Shown one piece after another: positions 1 through 9,347 of a DNA stretch of 64,000 nucleotides. The notes beneath the pieces were generated by a model. The model was given only the letters and a program-made list of their open reading frames with translations, did no database searches and had not been told where the DNA came from. Position numbers and translations under genes: made by a program. The stretch's first letter is position 1. The number at the start of each line of letters is the position of its first letter. This stretch comes from Aureibaculum marinum (GTDB lineage Bacteria > Bacteroidota > Bacteroidia > Flavobacteriales > Flavobacteriaceae): the NCBI RefSeq assembly GCF_003813905.1, contig NZ_RPFJ01000074.1, positions 1 through 64,000 of the forward strand, written 5' to 3'.

Positions 1-485
1 TCAAACTCAAAAAAATCTTTACTATCTTCAGTTAATAATTCTTTTTTAAAATAAATTGTTGAATCATTTCTACTATTTTCAATGCTAGAAATATCTAGTT
101 TAAGAGTATCTTTTTGTTGTTGTAATTTTGACAATATGTTTGTATAATCACTACAATTTTTATCAATATTATTTAAAGAAACATTTGGGTAAGGTTTTAG
201 TAATGAATCAATGGCTACAATAAATCTTCTTTTTGATCTTTCGTCTTTAATCTTGTTTATGAGGGAGTCAATTCTGGTAGAATCTTTTGAAGTGAATACA
301 TAGTTTAAACTATCAGGAGGGGGTGGTGGAAATACAGGTTCGATTGGCTTTGCTAAATCATTATATAGCAATGAGATAATTTTATAATTATTATTTTCTT
401 CAACCGTATCATTATTTTTACTGCAAGATGATACGAGAACAATTAGTAGTATAAAGATACTATTTTTTAAACTGGTTCTATTCAT
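1..485 (-). CDS. Hypothetical lipoprotein, cut by the window edge
   Basis: The gene starts with ATG at 485 and stays open to base 1, so its C-terminus is outside the window. The N-terminus is a lipoprotein signal: a hydrophobic stretch followed by VSSC with the lipid-accepting Cys at residue 21. After an Asn/Glu-rich linker comes a run of five prolines (PPPPP, about residue 50) and then a Lys/Asp/Ser-rich, probably helical region. I recognise no domain. It is probably anchored in the outer or inner membrane facing the periplasm. The gene reads away from its neighbour at 746-1060 with about 260 bases between them. Confidence 0.7.
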   Translation of the reverse strand, partial: MNRTSLKNSIFILLIVLVSSCSKNNDTVEENNNYKIISLLYNDLAKPIEPVFPPPPPDSLNYVFTSKDSTRIDSLINKIKDERSKRRFIVAIDSLLKPYPNVSLNNIDKNCSDYTNILSKLQQQKDTLKLDISSIENSRNDSTIYFKKELLTEDSKDFFEF

Positions 486-745
486 TACAATTGTTGTTAA
501 AGTCTGTAATGTGCCATTCCTTTTAATCATTCTTTAGAAAAGTTAAGTGATTTTAGAGTCATATATTAAGGCTACATGATTTCCTTCTAAGCAAGGATGA
601 ATAAATATAAGAAATTTTCTCCTTAGTGCTTATGACTCAGCATAATCGGGTACTAATTGAATATATTCAGTGGTAACGCCACATGTTTTAACCAAGAAAA
701 TAACGTGATTTTAGAAATTTATCCTCAAGCTAAGCCTTAATTATT

Positions 746-1060
746 TTAATTCTCTTTTGATTTATAAGGCAACTTATATCTTGGATGTGTAATGTATTCG
801 TGCCAATTCCAAAATTTTAATGGATTAATTTTAAAAGTTCTATACAAAATGGAATCATTCGTGTTAAGATTTTCCTTTTCAAACTTTTCAAAACTGTTTA
901 CTGTATTTTGAAATTTTACTCCTTTCCATGGTATTTCAACACTTTTAAACTTATTTTGTTCCGTTGCAAAATTATATACTGGAAGTCCTTTAAAAACTGT
1001 TTTTAGCGATGTGTAATTTGAAGTAACAACTAACAGAATTAACAATCCTATAATTACCAT
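746..1060 (-). CDS. Small hypothetical membrane protein
   Basis: The frame encodes 104 residues with one N-terminal hydrophobic segment (about residues 2-14) and a polar, aromatic-rich remainder. No family is recognised. An ATG at 1073 lies 13 bases upstream of the chosen ATG and is separated from it by a run of eight A residues. Removing one A would join it in frame and give an MKKT signal-like start, so the N-terminus may be misread because of a homopolymer error or a real frameshift. The gene is downstream of the PepSY reductase on the same strand, but about 140 bases away. Confidence 0.5.
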   Translation of the reverse strand: MVIIGLLILLVVTSNYTSLKTVFKGLPVYNFATEQNKFKSVEIPWKGVKFQNTVNSFEKFEKENLNTNDSILYRTFKINPLKFWNWHEYITHPRYKLPYKSKEN

Positions 1061-1198
1061 TGTTTTTTTTCATAATTTTTGAAATTTAAAATTTATGGGC
1101 ATGAATCAGTTTTGTATAAACCTGTCAAAGTTATTGTGTCGTTAATTTTTTCGAATATATTTAAGGAAGATAATGATACTTTGGAATAAAAACAAATC

Positions 1199-3403
1199 TT
1201 AATAACAATCCATCAATACAGTCCCTTTATTTTGGTAATAGCTTAATGGTTTGTTTAAGTGTTTTTTACAAATTTCATTGAGTGTATCCGTAACGTCTTT
1301 TTGCATGACTACTGATCCACAAATCATTATGACACCCTTGTTTTTAAGAATTTTGGCAATGTGTTCACTGTCCCTTTCTAATAAATGTTGCACATAAACC
1401 TTTTCCTCTTGCTCTTGAGATAATGCCAAGTGTAGTGATTGTAAGTTTCCATTGTTAATATAGGTTGCTACTTCTTTTTTATACAATTCAAATGAAGCTT
1501 TTGTGCGGCCGCCCCAATAGAGTTGTAAGACAGCTTTTTTGTTGTTTTCATGCATCATGCCTAAATAGGGGCCAATACCAGTTCCGGTAGCAATAAACAC
1601 AGCGTTTTTTGCTTTTTTTGGGAGTCGGAAATCTTTATTTTTTACAATGCCACAAGTTAGTTTGTCGCCCACAGTAAGGTCATTAAGTTTATTGGAAACA
1701 TAACCTCTATCGTGCAATTTTACACTAATTAAAATGGTGTTTCTATCCCATTTGCCAATAGAATAGAGACGTTCTCTCTGGTCTTTATCACTAGTAATTG
1801 ATAGTAAATCTCCTGATTTGAACCTTACTTTACCCAAGGTAACCTTTAGCTGAATCAAAAAAGTGTTATCAGATTGTTTATTTGCTTTTGTGTTTTTTAT
1901 AACTTCAAATGTATAGGTTTTTCGTTTCTTTTTTGAAAGTATCGCTTCAGGTAATCTTATCTCTAAATTTTCTTTTTCTTTCCACTTTAATAACCATTGG
2001 TTGAAAGATTCTAACGATTGATTATTAATAGTAAATACATCATCAATTTTGTTGCTATTTGGGTGAGCCTCCAACAACTCATCAACATCATAAGCATATT
2101 TACAAAAGTCAGGATAGGCTAAAGAGCCAAAACCAACAACAGAATAATCAAAGGGTTTGCCTTGTTGATGCGTTTGTAGTAATGCTTTAAATTTCTTAGC
2201 ATTTGTAGGTGCTTCACCTGCACCGTAGGTTGCCGTCATTACCACCAAATGTTGCATGTTTTTGTAGCTGCTGTAGCTGTTCAATTCTGCTAAATACGAC
2301 TTTTTACCAAGCCGTATTAATTCTGAATGTAGAGCATTGGCAAAGTAAAATGTATTTCCATTTTCTGATCCGATAAGTATTACGTACTCACAATCGTCTT
2401 TTTTATAACGATTTTTAATTCTTGATTTTCTACGTTGTAATGCAATACTAAATCCTGAATACATAAAAAATAATATGCCAATACATGCAAATAATAAGAC
2501 AATACTCCATATAATACTAGCTTGCCCTGTGTGGAAGATAAGGCTATAGTAAGAAATAATGGCTGTAAACGGATAATTAACCTCGCTAACAATATTACCA
2601 TTAAATTGATTTATTAATAGTTCTTTATCTTTTAATTGTAATAAAAAATAACTGTCAGGAAATTCAGCAAAAGGGAATTCTATTTTCCGGACATCAGATA
2701 ACTTTGTGTTGTTGAAAATATCGAATTCCGATAATGGTAAAACAGGCTCTTCGGCAAATAGCGTATCTTCTTGATGTACTATTTTAGTTTTTGAAATTAT
2801 AGAAAATTGCTCTAAAGAAAGATAAACTCCACTTATTGTGATTATAACAATTGGAATCAGTAACCATTTTCCGAAAAGGGTATGATAATACGGATTAAAT
2901 TTTTCTTTGACTATTGGTTTAAAAAAGCCACGAAAGCCACCTTGTTTTTTAAAGATTAGAAAAATGCCCGTTATGCTAATTAAAAAAAGTAAAAAAGAGG
3001 TTAACCCAACAAAAAAACGACCAATACTTTTTAAAAATAACGAACGGTGTAAACTTGTAGCAAATTGAAATATAGGGTGTGTTTCAGTAGGTGTTCCTAT
3101 ATTTTTTCCAGTTAAAGGGTCAATATAAAAAATTTGATTATTGCCATCATCATCTATAACAGATGCGGTTACCCAATCATTTTTATCAATTTCTACAGAG
3201 ATTATTTCAGAATAATTCTCACGAAGTGTTGTTGTAATTTCAGCCACTGAAATTTCATCTAAATTAGATATTGTTTGCTTTTGAACCCGATTGGAAATAG
3301 GTTCAAAAGCTAATATAATTCCTGTTAAGGAAGCCAATAAGATAAAAATAGAAGAAGATATAGCCAAAGCAAGATGACTATATCTCCAAATTGAAATGGT
3401 CAT
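1199..3403 (-). CDS. PepSY membrane protein fused to a flavodoxin/NAD(P)H reductase
   Basis: This 734-residue inner-membrane protein combines two modules. Residues 1-330 form a PepSY_TM-type region with about four membrane segments (near 10-32, 130-152, 175-198, 295-320) and conserved-looking His in TSLHRS, YYHTLFG and IFHTGQ. From about residue 340 there is a flavodoxin (FMN) domain, then an FAD domain with the RLYS motif and a nucleotide-binding domain with GTGIGP, as in sulfite reductase and P450 reductase flavoproteins. The likely role is moving electrons from NAD(P)H across the membrane to reduce an imported ferric chelate. It is the last gene of a locus headed by a TonB receptor. The exact substrate is inferred. 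Confidence 0.85.
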   Translation of the reverse strand: MTISIWRYSHLALAISSSIFILLASLTGIILAFEPISNRVQKQTISNLDEISVAEITTTLRENYSEIISVEIDKNDWVTASVIDDDGNNQIFYIDPLTGKNIGTPTETHPIFQFATSLHRSLFLKSIGRFFVGLTSFLLFLISITGIFLIFKKQGGFRGFFKPIVKEKFNPYYHTLFGKWLLIPIVIITISGVYLSLEQFSIISKTKIVHQEDTLFAEEPVLPLSEFDIFNNTKLSDVRKIEFPFAEFPDSYFLLQLKDKELLINQFNGNIVSEVNYPFTAIISYYSLIFHTGQASIIWSIVLLFACIGILFFMYSGFSIALQRRKSRIKNRYKKDDCEYVILIGSENGNTFYFANALHSELIRLGKKSYLAELNSYSSYKNMQHLVVMTATYGAGEAPTNAKKFKALLQTHQQGKPFDYSVVGFGSLAYPDFCKYAYDVDELLEAHPNSNKIDDVFTINNQSLESFNQWLLKWKEKENLEIRLPEAILSKKKRKTYTFEVIKNTKANKQSDNTFLIQLKVTLGKVRFKSGDLLSITSDKDQRERLYSIGKWDRNTILISVKLHDRGYVSNKLNDLTVGDKLTCGIVKNKDFRLPKKAKNAVFIATGTGIGPYLGMMHENNKKAVLQLYWGGRTKASFELYKKEVATYINNGNLQSLHLALSQEQEEKVYVQHLLERDSEHIAKILKNKGVIMICGSVVMQKDVTDTLNEICKKHLNKPLSYYQNKGTVLMDCY

Positions 3404-3469
3404 AATTTTAATTTATTGTCTTTACTTCTTTATGAATATATTTATACGAATTATTTTTAACTTGTTTTT

Positions 3470-3507
3470 ACCACAAGGGACACAAAGGCAGTTCACAAAG
3501 GACACTA
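3470..3507. repeat. Degenerate CACAAAGG-type tandem repeat
   Basis: Between the PepSY reductase and the DUF2271 gene the plus strand shows three related units of about 12 bases, variants of ACAAGGGA, CACAAAGGCA and CACAAAGGAC. It is directly followed by a CTGCTGACTACTACTGAA stretch that resembles repeats at 11756-11843 and 32226-32237. No function is evident. Confidence 0.5.
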
Positions 3508-3544
3508 TGAAAAAAACTGCTGACTACTACTGAATAGTGCAAAC

Positions 3545-4030
3545 TCAATTTTGTGGCAACATGCGTATATATCTTATATAACCTGTGCCGTCTACCTTAC
3601 TTTTTACACTCTCAGAAGTCAATTCAAAAGTGACATCATCAGCTACATATTTTTGATCTTCAACAGCAGTTTCAAAACGTATTTTATAGCCTTTATTTAG
3701 CTTGTCATCCTCTATTTTAATAACTTTTATGGTACGTTGGCCACCACTAATTGTAGCTCCAGTAATGGCGTCAATAGATTCAGAAGAATTCTCAAAATAC
3801 GACCACCAATTTGTTAAATCGTGATACCATTCTTTGTCATCACCAATTACATTTAGGGTTTTAACATAGTTTCCTTCTGGATCTAAAAGAGAAACAACAA
3901 TGTAAGCACCTTCACCTTCGTAATTTATAAGCTGAATCATACATTTGTAAGAAGTACTTTTAGAAATTGGACTGAGGGCAGTAAATGTTAGTATACTTAC
4001 CAAACTTATTATAAATAATTTCAATTTCAT
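3545..4030 (-). CDS. DUF2271 family periplasmic protein
   Basis: The protein has 161 residues and an N-terminal signal peptide of about 20 residues. The body, with GEGAYIVVSLLDPEGNYVKT and a C-terminal FELTSE segment, fits the DUF2271 family of periplasmic proteins. In related genomes these genes commonly accompany PepSY-domain reductases. It lies between the reductase (downstream) and the secreted ankyrin gene (upstream) on the same strand, so a part in handling the imported iron chelate or in electron transfer to it is plausible but unproven. Confidence 0.7.
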   Translation of the reverse strand: MKLKLFIISLVSILTFTALSPISKSTSYKCMIQLINYEGEGAYIVVSLLDPEGNYVKTLNVIGDDKEWYHDLTNWWSYFENSSESIDAITGATISGGQRTIKVIKIEDDKLNKGYKIRFETAVEDQKYVADDVTFELTSESVKSKVDGTGYIRYIRMLPQN

Positions 4031-4093
4031 GAGTAAATATTTATTGTTTTTATGGGTACAAGCCTTTTGTAAATTATATTAAACTTGTAAGAG

Positions 4094-5578
4094 TTATAAT
4101 TTTAAAAATTCAATCTCTTTTTTATCTAAAAACTCATTCTCTAAAGCCAAGTCATAAGGAGATTCTTCAAAATCAGTTAAAACAGTTGGATTGGCTCCTA
4201 ATTCAATTAGATGTTTAATTATTTTTGTATCAGTTGCTGTCATAGCAGCAATATGTAACGCAGTTAATCCATTACTATTTTTAGCATTTACATCAACCTT
4301 TAAATTACTTATTTTATCCAATAAATCGGTATCATTTTTGGTAACTGCTAAATGTAAAATGGTGTTGTTTTCTTTTTGAAGGTGCAACATATTCAACCCT
4401 TTTTTAGCTAATAAGTTCCATTTTTCTTCAAATTGTTTTTTGTTTCTTTTGGAATAAGAAGTGATAAGATAATAGGCAAGGTTATTATTGTTTTTATCAA
4501 TAACATTAATATCAGCACCTTTATTAATTAAGAAGGCAACTGCTTCTAGTGAGTTATTTGCAACGGCATTGGTAAGTGCCGATTTTCCTTCTTTATTTTT
4601 AGCATTAATAGTTACATTTTTTGAAAGAAAATAGGTAATAACGTCTAAACTATTTCTTCCAGCGGAATTAATTAAAGCTGTATTTCCTTCATTATCAGCT
4701 TTGGTTGGGTCAACACCTTTTTCTATAAAATAATCAAATATGGCAACATTTTTATTACCTGCAGCTAATTTATGAATGGGGTTTATTCCTTGTTTATTTG
4801 TAATGTTAGGGTTAATACCTAAACTTTCTAAGTATTTAAAAAATGCTAAGTTGTTTCCGCCACCACGGCCAATTGTAGCAGCTTCCAAAAAAGCGTTACC
4901 ACCGTCGGTATTGGTATCTTTATAAGAGATTCCTTTTTTTATCAATTGTTCAATAATATCTTTATTACCAGAACGAGCAGCATAGTCTATTGTATTTAGT
5001 CCGGCTTTATCAATATCAGAAAGTTTTAATCCTTTGTTTATAAAGTAATCTAGTTCGTTTAAAGTTTTTACTTTACCAATTAATTGATGTAAAGCATTGG
5101 CTCCTTTTGGATTGGTTTCGTTAATTGTAGCACCATTAGCTAACAGTAAATTGTAAAGTTTAGGATTTGTTTGACCACCACCAGCAGCGAAAAGTAACAC
5201 AGAGCTCCCTTTATCATCAATTACATCAGTTTTAGCACCATTATCAATAAGATATTTCATTATTGATATATTTCCTTTCATAGCCGCCCAGAATAAATAT
5301 GTCCGTCCGTCATGGGTAATTTTATTTACATCATTTCCTTCTAAACTAAGTAAGTATTTAATTACATTGTCAGGTGCATTGCCTAAAATGGCGTAAACTG
5401 TAGCATCAAAATTGTTAGGGTTTGATGTCGTAGCATTGTTACCAGCCTTAATTTGTTCTTGTACTTTTTTTAGGGTAACAGTCGGTTTCCAAAAATCTCT
5501 ATTCCAAAAAATATTTGAATCTTGTGCAGTAATTGTACTGGCAACAAGTAATATAGTTAATGTAATTAATTTTTTCAT
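4094..5578 (-). CDS. Secreted ankyrin-repeat protein
   Basis: The 494-residue product starts with a cleavable signal peptide ending in TITAQ (about residue 19). The rest is roughly a dozen ankyrin repeats of about 33 residues, recognisable by motifs such as DGRTYLFWAA, GNTALINSAG and GLTALHIAA. Ankyrin arrays bind proteins, so this is likely a periplasmic interaction partner for another locus product. It sits between the DUF4374 lipoprotein and the DUF2271 gene in the iron-type locus. A strong hairpin precedes it at 5597-5620. No enzymatic domain is seen. Confidence 0.85.
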   Translation of the reverse strand: MKKLITLTILLVASTITAQDSNIFWNRDFWKPTVTLKKVQEQIKAGNNATTSNPNNFDATVYAILGNAPDNVIKYLLSLEGNDVNKITHDGRTYLFWAAMKGNISIMKYLIDNGAKTDVIDDKGSSVLLFAAGGGQTNPKLYNLLLANGATINETNPKGANALHQLIGKVKTLNELDYFINKGLKLSDIDKAGLNTIDYAARSGNKDIIEQLIKKGISYKDTNTDGGNAFLEAATIGRGGGNNLAFFKYLESLGINPNITNKQGINPIHKLAAGNKNVAIFDYFIEKGVDPTKADNEGNTALINSAGRNSLDVITYFLSKNVTINAKNKEGKSALTNAVANNSLEAVAFLINKGADINVIDKNNNNLAYYLITSYSKRNKKQFEEKWNLLAKKGLNMLHLQKENNTILHLAVTKNDTDLLDKISNLKVDVNAKNSNGLTALHIAAMTATDTKIIKHLIELGANPTVLTDFEESPYDLALENEFLDKKEIEFLKL

Positions 5579-5596
5579 AATGTGAGTTTAAAGATA

Positions 5597-5620
5597 CTGC
5601 CCGATTTTAAAATCGGGCAG
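5597..5620 (-). promoter_or_regulatory. Intergenic hairpin between the DUF4374 and ankyrin genes
   Basis: A perfect 24-base inverted repeat (arms CTGCCCGATT / AATCGGGCAG around TTAA) lies in the 57-base gap between the two genes. In the direction of transcription it is followed by only a short T run, so it may be a partial terminator or an mRNA-stabilising hairpin that lowers expression of the distal genes relative to the receptor and lipoprotein. Confidence 0.6.
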
Positions 5621-5635
5621 CGAAGATATTATTAT

Positions 5636-6910
5636 TTAATAGATTCCTAAATAGAAAGAGTCCGCCCCACTATCAAGTTCGGCACCTTTTGTAAATCCGT
5701 CTGGTGATGTACTTTGAGGATCAAACATGTAAATATTTCCAGTTTCTCCAAGAGGAGCAATAGCCATATAAAAATTACCATCTTTTGCTAAAACACCAGA
5801 TTGGTAATACCACATCCATAAATTTTCTGGTAAGTTTAGTTTTACTGCAGTTTTATTATATAAATCTATTCTAGCTACACCCCAAGGAGTTGTTGTGTCA
5901 CTTCCAGAACCAACTGTAGCATCGTAAAAAGGAACATATCCAATACCATTACCTACATAATACCAACCGTTAGCTCCAACTTTAGTCATTCCTAAAGCAG
6001 ATGATAAATCCAATTGGTACGAATTATCATAACTTCCGTTTTCTATTTTAATAATTTTAGCTGGTTCAGCTGTTAAATGATAAATAGCTCCTAATTCATC
6101 GGTGTGATAAACAGGTGCACGATAACCATATGTAGAACCTTGTGCAACTTCAGATTCTAGTAACATAGGGTTTTCTAAAGAAGGATAATCAACTACCAAC
6201 GTGGTTGCTTTATAGTCAGTGGTATTAATATTTTCATCAGTATTAGGGTCGTAACCTCTTTTAGCTACGCCGTAATATGCTTTACCACCTTGGATGGTTG
6301 GGTTATCTATACGCCAAATATGTAAACCATCTTCTGTCTGAGGTAGTGCAAGTTCTGATTTTTCAGCCAAAGATAAATCAGCCAATTCAACACGTTGTAA
6401 AACAGCTGTAGCTTTGGTGTGTGTATAAACATCGTCTTCAAAAATATGTTCAGTTGTTATATTGTGAACAAGAGCTTCGTCTTCATTTAATACTGTCCAT
6501 CTTGGGTATGCTGTACCCATTGCTATTTGTACATTAGTTTCTTCTAATTGAACATAATTAGATCCGCCTTGAATTTCATATTTATATAAAAAACCGCCAC
6601 CATAACTGAGGTTATATAAATATTTACCTGATGGAGAACCATATATTCTTGCTGTACGTACTGAAGGTACTTCAAAACCTTCTCCATCAAATGAAATACT
6701 ACCATTTGATAAATCTGTAAAAGCTTGTGCATAAGTACCAGAGTTGCCTTCTGAACTCACTCCAAAAGCTACGTTGTAAAACTCTTGATTTCCTACAGGA
6801 AATACTTCTTCCTGGGGGTCGTCGCTTGAGTCGCAACTCATAAATAATGAACCTGCTAGGGTTACTGATAATAGCAAAGATTTGCTTATTGATATTAAAT
6901 TGGTTTTCAT
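5636..6910 (-). CDS. DUF4374 family lipoprotein, probable siderophore-binding surface protein
   Basis: The 424-residue protein has a lipoprotein signal with the lipobox LFMSC (Cys26), followed by an acidic linker. The rest is rich in beta-strand repeats (for example YLYNLSYGGG, GWYYVGNG, NLWMWYY), consistent with the beta-propeller-like DUF4374 family. Family members are encoded beside TonB receptors. As I recall, the Bacteroides xenosiderophore system Xus uses a lipoprotein of this type to bind siderophore at the cell surface. Here it follows the receptor gene by 16 bases, so co-transcription is likely. The ligand is not known. Confidence 0.75.
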   Translation of the reverse strand: MKTNLISISKSLLLSVTLAGSLFMSCDSSDDPQEEVFPVGNQEFYNVAFGVSSEGNSGTYAQAFTDLSNGSISFDGEGFEVPSVRTARIYGSPSGKYLYNLSYGGGFLYKYEIQGGSNYVQLEETNVQIAMGTAYPRWTVLNEDEALVHNITTEHIFEDDVYTHTKATAVLQRVELADLSLAEKSELALPQTEDGLHIWRIDNPTIQGGKAYYGVAKRGYDPNTDENINTTDYKATTLVVDYPSLENPMLLESEVAQGSTYGYRAPVYHTDELGAIYHLTAEPAKIIKIENGSYDNSYQLDLSSALGMTKVGANGWYYVGNGIGYVPFYDATVGSGSDTTTPWGVARIDLYNKTAVKLNLPENLWMWYYQSGVLAKDGNFYMAIAPLGETGNIYMFDPQSTSPDGFTKGAELDSGADSFYLGIY

Positions 6911-6926
6911 AATATTAATTTATATA

Positions 6927-9347
6927 TTAAAATTTTGGTCTATAAGTCAATTTTACATAAAAAGCTCTACCAGGTTTTTGCATAGCCCAGTTGTCAAATG
7001 CTTGTTCGTTAGTAATGTTTTTGGCGTTAAAGCTTAAGGTAATTTTATTGTTAGGAGCTGTGTATGATGCTCCAATATCGTGTAAAGCTTGTGTTGGTAT
7101 GTAAGCTTTTCCTGTGCTTGCATAACTTTCCCAATTTCTAAAAAATTCATGCGTGTATCCGAAATTATAGTTTATAGATAGTCTAGAATTTTCTTTGATA
7201 AAATCTGTAAACTTATATTCTACATAAGTATTAGAAGTGAGGTAGGGTGTATTTCGTAATCTATCACCATAATGGCCATATTCAACGCCATTATTATCAT
7301 ATTTTAAATTGTAACGAGCATTAAAATTTGAAAAATTTGTTGTTACAAATAAACGATTGTTGTAGTTGTATTTTAGCTCAACATCAAAACCTGAACTTTT
7401 AACTTTTCCTAGATTTTCATAGCCATAAGTATCAGAAATGCTATTGCTAATTCCTCTAATAATTAAATCTCTAATATCTCTTATAAAAAAGTTAGCTTCT
7501 AAATTAAAACTATGTTTTTTTAATAAGTAAGTACCTAAAAGAAAGCCTAAATTAAAGTTGTTAGCTGTTTCAGGTAATAAATCAATAGTAGGTTCAATAC
7601 CGCTACTTGTATTCCCTAAAAGCTCTGAGTCTCCAGGCATTCTTACAGCTTTTTCTGCAGATGATAGTAAAGTAACTTTTGGTGAAAGAGCATAAGATAT
7701 TGCAAATCCATAACCGTTAAAGTCAATTTTCTTTTCACTTGTTACAGCTATAATTTCATTGTTTTCTCTTAAGCGGTCTACTAGTTTTACATGTTGTTTG
7801 TAATATTTATAAAACAGATTTGTTTTTAACTTATTTTCAAAAAAATTGCTATTATATGTAAAACTGGTTATTTGTTTGGTTAGGTGCCGTGTATCAGATA
7901 AATCTTGTATTGATTCTGGACGTAAAGGATCGTTAACATCTCTGGTAAATCGGTTAAAGAAATAATTTACTCCTATTTCATGTTGAGGATGAAATTGATA
8001 TGAAATACCAGTTCTGTTAGCAATAGTTACTTCTTTATTGTTTTCTAGAGTTGCATCTCCAGCTTCTCCACCATTGTTTTGCCAATTGATTGGATTACCA
8101 TCATTATCTCTAATAATTTCGCCTAACCAGTTATACATCACCGGTACAGTATCTATTACTTTTCTGTTGGTGTGTGAATAGGATGTGAATGTTTTAACAG
8201 ACAAGCCTTCGATAAAAATATCTTTTTTATTGTATTTTAAAGATACCATTTTACTATCGCGTTTGCTTCTTCTTTGACCATAGACGATGTCCATTGTTGG
8301 TCCAGTTTGTATGTCATTATCCATATCAGAAATCATTAATCCAAGGGTAATTTCGTCGACCCAAGTTTTTGAGGTATACCCAATATTGGCTTTAATTCCT
8401 TTAGATGCATAATCGTCGTGAAAACGTTCTGCTTTTACATAAGTTACTTTTCCTGTATTAGGATCAACAACGTAAACATTATCTCCCCAAACTTTATAGT
8501 TATTGTTTGTACTGTTATAAAATGTTGAAAAATCTACATTAAAATTTGTTTCAGGGTTTCTATATCCAGCATCAACATTTAGTTGATGGGTGTTAAATGA
8601 ACCATAAGAATAAGAAGCACTTAAGTGATTGCCAATGCTTTTTTTAAGAACAATATTTATACCACCACCTAATGCGTCTTCAGATAAATGTGCAGGTAAA
8701 ACGCCTTTGTACGTTTCAATTCTTTCTATCATGGCAGGTGGAATGCTTGATAAAGAAAAAGATTCACCATAATTTCTAATTGGAATTCCGTCAATAAATA
8801 TGCGAACAGAATTACCTGTAAGGCCATTTAAATTAAAGTGGGTGTGTGAGCCAAGCCCGCCTGTTTGACGAATTTTAACGCCTGAAGTTCTATTTAAAAG
8901 CTCTGTCGATTGTAAATTTTGAATAGCCATTTCTTGAGTATTTACAACATCTATGGCGTATCCCTTTTCTTTAATTATTTTTCCTTTTGATTTACTAACC
9001 ACCGTTACATCATCAAGAGCAACACCCTGATCGTTTTCTAGAACTATTGTGATATGATCAGATTTAACAGTTAAATCAACATTTATGTAGATGCCTTCAG
9101 CTTCAAATGTTTTTATGAATACTGAGTACTTTCCTGGAGGTATGTCAGAAAAGATAAAGTTTCCGTTTTCGTCTGTATAGGTGCTTTTGTTAATTTTTTT
9201 AATATAGATTAAAGCCATATCTACTGGGGCTCCACTTTTATAGGTTACTTTACCTGAAAGGCTCATAAGATTATCATTGTCTGTTGTAAGACCAAAACTG
9301 TTTAAACAGATAAAAATAGACAGGTATAGTAGTTGTAATGTTTTCAA
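6927..9347 (-). CDS. TonB-dependent outer-membrane receptor, probably for an iron chelate
   Basis: This is an 806-residue receptor of normal family length. It has a signal peptide (about 1-20), a CarboxypepD_reg-like beta-sandwich (about 28-110), a plug domain (about 125-235, including IPIRNYGESF and GGGINIVLKK) and a beta-barrel ending in the aromatic YVKLTYRPKF. The start chosen is TTG at 9347, because it gives MKTLQLLYLS, a good signal peptide, and no in-frame ATG lies close upstream. It is the first gene of the locus running to 1199. The DUF4374 and PepSY-reductase partners point to siderophore or similar iron-complex uptake. No clear Fur operator was recognised. Confidence 0.88.
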   Translation of the reverse strand: MKTLQLLYLSIFICLNSFGLTTDNDNLMSLSGKVTYKSGAPVDMALIYIKKINKSTYTDENGNFIFSDIPPGKYSVFIKTFEAEGIYINVDLTVKSDHITIVLENDQGVALDDVTVVSKSKGKIIKEKGYAIDVVNTQEMAIQNLQSTELLNRTSGVKIRQTGGLGSHTHFNLNGLTGNSVRIFIDGIPIRNYGESFSLSSIPPAMIERIETYKGVLPAHLSEDALGGGINIVLKKSIGNHLSASYSYGSFNTHQLNVDAGYRNPETNFNVDFSTFYNSTNNNYKVWGDNVYVVDPNTGKVTYVKAERFHDDYASKGIKANIGYTSKTWVDEITLGLMISDMDNDIQTGPTMDIVYGQRRSKRDSKMVSLKYNKKDIFIEGLSVKTFTSYSHTNRKVIDTVPVMYNWLGEIIRDNDGNPINWQNNGGEAGDATLENNKEVTIANRTGISYQFHPQHEIGVNYFFNRFTRDVNDPLRPESIQDLSDTRHLTKQITSFTYNSNFFENKLKTNLFYKYYKQHVKLVDRLRENNEIIAVTSEKKIDFNGYGFAISYALSPKVTLLSSAEKAVRMPGDSELLGNTSSGIEPTIDLLPETANNFNLGFLLGTYLLKKHSFNLEANFFIRDIRDLIIRGISNSISDTYGYENLGKVKSSGFDVELKYNYNNRLFVTTNFSNFNARYNLKYDNNGVEYGHYGDRLRNTPYLTSNTYVEYKFTDFIKENSRLSINYNFGYTHEFFRNWESYASTGKAYIPTQALHDIGASYTAPNNKITLSFNAKNITNEQAFDNWAMQKPGRAFYVKLTYRPKF

